Part shown: piece after piece, positions 30,665 through 32,398 of the stretch | Position numbering within the stretch: the stretch's first letter is position 1 | How the letters are laid out: each line of letters opens with the position of its first letter | Source: JBBQAA01 sp038276395 | GTDB taxonomy: Bacteria > Actinomycetota > Thermoleophilia > Solirubrobacterales > Solirubrobacteraceae | Reading direction: 5' to 3' | Assembly: GCA_038276395.1 (NCBI GenBank) | Contig: JBBQAA010000047.1 | Location: 1 to 32,398, forward strand | DNA length: 32,398 nt | Made by a program: the position numbers and the translations under genes | The notes under the pieces: generated by a model | What the model saw: only the letters and a program-made list of their open reading frames with translations | What the model was told of the DNA's origin: nothing | Database searches by the model: none

Positions 30665-30670
30665 TACCGT
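30665..30670 (+). promoter_or_regulatory. Possible -10 box of the DHA2 exporter
   Basis: TACCGT lies 8 nt before GTG 30679, again leaving almost no leader. The operator palindromes lie at the corresponding -35/spacer region. Confidence 0.4.
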
Positions 30671-30678
30671 AAACGGGC

Positions 30679-32157
30679 GTGAGCGTTGAAACCGTCACCG
30701 CACCGCCCGCCGCCGCGCCCGCGCGCCGCCGCCGGCCCGGGGTCGACGCCGAGCACCCTCACTACAAGTGGTGGGCGCTCTCGTGCACGAGCCTCGGGAT
30801 GCTGCTGGCCACGATCAACTCGGGCACGCTCATCATCGCCCTGCCCGACCTCGAGCGGAGCCTCCACACCTCGATCCTCACGCTCGTGTGGGTGATCCTC
30901 GCCTACATGATCGCCTCGACCGTGCTCGTCCTCTCCGCCGGGCGGCTCTCCGATCTCTTCGGTCGCAAGCAGGCCTACGTCGCCGGCTTTCTCGTCTTCT
31001 CGCTGGCCTCCTTCGGCGCGGGCTTCGCCGGCGACGGCACCGAGCTGATCCTCTGGCGGGTCGTCCAGGGCGTCGGCGCCGCGCTGCTCTTCGCCAACTC
31101 CGCGGCGCTCGTCACCGACGCCTTCCCCAAGGAGCAGCTCGGGGTGGCCATGGGCACGAACGTCATGGTCGCCGCCATCGGGCTCGTGCTCGGGCCGGTG
31201 CTCGGCGGCGCCCTCGTCGGCATCTCCTGGCACTGGGTCTTCTGGTTCAACGTGCCGCTCGGGCTCCTCGGCTCGATCTGGGCCGCCTCGGTCCTGCACG
31301 AGCTCGTCCGGCCGGAGGGGAGGAGCGGCTTCGACATCCCGGGCACGCTCGCCTACGTGGTTGGGCTGACCGGGCTCGTCTTCGGGATCTCCCGCGGCGG
31401 GCTCTCGGGTTGGGGCGACCCGCTCGTCATCGGCGGCCTCGTCCTCGGAGCGATCTTCCTGCCGGTGTGGGTGGCGATCGAGCGCGCCACCGCCTCGCCG
31501 ATGCTCGACCTCTCGATCTTCCGCGACCGCCTGTTCTCCGCCGCCACGGGCGCCGCCTTCATCAACGGCTTCTCGCGCTTCTCGCTGCTCTTCGTGTTCG
31601 TCTTCTACTTCCAGGGCGTCAAGGGCCAGGACCCGATCACCGCCGGCATCGAGCTCGCGCCGATGGCGCTCGGGATGCTCGTCGCCTCCCCGCTGGCCGG
31701 CCTCTGGGCCGACCGCCACGGCTCGCGGACACTGGCTGCGCTCGGGATGCTCGTCTCCGCCGCCGCCCTGGCGGCGATGACGACGCTCGGGCAGCACTCC
31801 TCCTACGTGCTCGCCGCGCTGTGGCTCGCCCTCGTCGGGATCGGGTCGGGGATGTTCAACTCGCCGAACACCGCGGCGATGATGGGCGCGGTGCCCGAGC
31901 ACCGGCGGGGCATCGCCGCCGGCGCGCGGATGATGGTCCAGAATACGGGCGCGGTCATCTCAATCGCCTTCGTGCTCGCCGTCGTCACCGCCTCGGTGCC
32001 CCAAGCGGTGCTGCTGAAGATCTTCTCGGGCATCTCCTCGGGGCTCTCGAGCGCTCAGCTCGACCCATTCATCGCCAACATGCACGTCGCGCTCTGGGTG
32101 CTCGCCGCGACTTCGCTGCTCGGCGCGTTCGTGTCGCTCATGCGCCCGCGGGCCTGA
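30679..32157 (+). CDS. DHA2-family (14-helix) multidrug efflux MFS transporter
   Basis: The 492-residue protein has ~14 membrane helices. Helix 1 shows LLATINSGTLIIALPDLERS, followed by the loop motif A SAGRLSDLFGRKQAYV, LILWRVVQGVGAALLFANS, and motif C in helix 5 GLVLGPVLGGALVGISWHW, with WRWVFxxNxP-type FWFNVPLGLLG following. The second half has FYFQGVKGQDPITAGIELAP and NSPNTAAMMGAVPEHRRGIA. This is the EmrB/QacA proton-antiport family that expels drugs and other amphipathic compounds. It is divergently transcribed from a marR-like repressor with shared operators. Confidence 0.95.
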   Translation: MSVETVTAPPAAAPARRRRPGVDAEHPHYKWWALSCTSLGMLLATINSGTLIIALPDLERSLHTSILTLVWVILAYMIASTVLVLSAGRLSDLFGRKQAYVAGFLVFSLASFGAGFAGDGTELILWRVVQGVGAALLFANSAALVTDAFPKEQLGVAMGTNVMVAAIGLVLGPVLGGALVGISWHWVFWFNVPLGLLGSIWAASVLHELVRPEGRSGFDIPGTLAYVVGLTGLVFGISRGGLSGWGDPLVIGGLVLGAIFLPVWVAIERATASPMLDLSIFRDRLFSAATGAAFINGFSRFSLLFVFVFYFQGVKGQDPITAGIELAPMALGMLVASPLAGLWADRHGSRTLAALGMLVSAAALAAMTTLGQHSSYVLAALWLALVGIGSGMFNSPNTAAMMGAVPEHRRGIAAGARMMVQNTGAVISIAFVLAVVTASVPQAVLLKIFSGISSGLSSAQLDPFIANMHVALWVLAATSLLGAFVSLMRPRA

Positions 32158-32319
32158 ACCCCTGACCTGGCGCCCAGGCGCGGTAACGCACTCCGCGCGC
32201 GGGCGGTTCGCTCCAGGCCGCGGCGCAGGGCGCGGGCTCGCGCGTGATTCCTGCAGTTAGGGTCCCCCAGCGCCCTCAAGTGCGGGAACTGGCCTGGTTC
32301 GCTCTGGACCGCGCTCCGC

Positions 32320-32398
32320 TCACCCGGCGAATACGTCGACCCACACGCGCCGCCCGTGCCCGTCGAAGTAGCCCCGCGTGTCGCGGTCCGGGCGGCGC
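32320..32398 (-). CDS. C-terminal end of an unidentified gene, cut by window edge
   Basis: On the minus strand the frame entering from the right edge reads RDTRGYFDGHGRRVWVDVFA and a Gly, then TGA (32320-32322). Only ~25 residues are visible, too few to assign a family. The ~160 bases between this and the DHA2 gene hold nothing I can identify. Confidence 0.35.
   Translation of the reverse strand, partial: RRPDRDTRGYFDGHGRRVWVDVFAG

Noticed and set aside
30624..30698. Longer N-terminus of the MarR-like protein
   Set aside because: It would be encoded by the operator and promoter region; ATG 30623 has a -10 box at the standard distance.

Overview
The window is very GC-rich, with GTG starts, actinobacterial gene types (DipZ-like fusion, BlaI/M56 pair, B/F-type sigma factor, DHA2 efflux pump) and TANNNT -10 boxes placed directly upstream of start codons. 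I read it as an actinobacterium, probably of the Thermoleophilia/Solirubrobacterales type; this is inference, as no rRNA or other marker is present.

Positions 1 to about 15,300 look like an acquired metal and thiol-redox stress region, less extremely GC-rich by eye than what follows. It opens with a membrane-anchored alpha/beta hydrolase (minus strand, cut by the window edge, nucleophile Ser replaced by Ala), then a decayed zone: a remnant reading into the hydrolase, an arsenate-reductase relic, a Met/His-tailed membrane protein and a frameshifted serine recombinase. Next is a tight operon of an ArsR/SmtB repressor, two different CDF metal exporters and an isoprenylcysteine-methyltransferase-like protein with one frameshift. 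After a gap of about 870 bases comes an extracytoplasmic thiol-redox cluster: a thioredoxin-fold lipoprotein, two small related membrane proteins, a TlpA-like lipoprotein, CcdA, a convergent DipZ-like fusion, a BlaI-type repressor with an M56 peptidase, and a convergent TlpA-like protein behind a truncated CopD-tail-like protein. CcdA and DipZ would carry electrons across the membrane to the thioredoxin-fold proteins; BlaI/M56 is the likely envelope sensor.

From about 15,300 onward the sequence looks like chromosomal backbone of still higher GC: an ERCC4-type nuclease, a flavin monooxygenase (frameshifted), an L,D-transpeptidase, a fatty-acid desaturase next to a cyclopropane-fatty-acid-synthase-like methyltransferase, UppP, a DUF2294-like protein, a stress-type sigma factor, an acyl-CoA-dehydrogenase-like flavoprotein, a peptidoglycan-recognition amidase, an alpha/beta hydrolase with Asp nucleophile, and a divergent MarR/DHA2-efflux pair. 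The themes are cell envelope, membrane lipids and stress. Gene relics lie between these (universal stress protein, thiolase, two hydrolase fragments).

The most unusual items are (i) a dispersed double-hairpin element present twice, at about 14,926 and 29,981, with compensatory base changes in its stems; (ii) a -10 box exactly 6 nt before the start codon at six genes, implying leaderless mRNAs; (iii) a 28-bp unit repeated three times that carries the start of a truncated gene; (iv) the dense thiol-redox cluster with a BlaI/M56 switch; and (v) overlapping inverted repeats in the desaturase leader. Several genes are broken by single-base indels, often at C/G runs, so either decay or assembly error must be considered.
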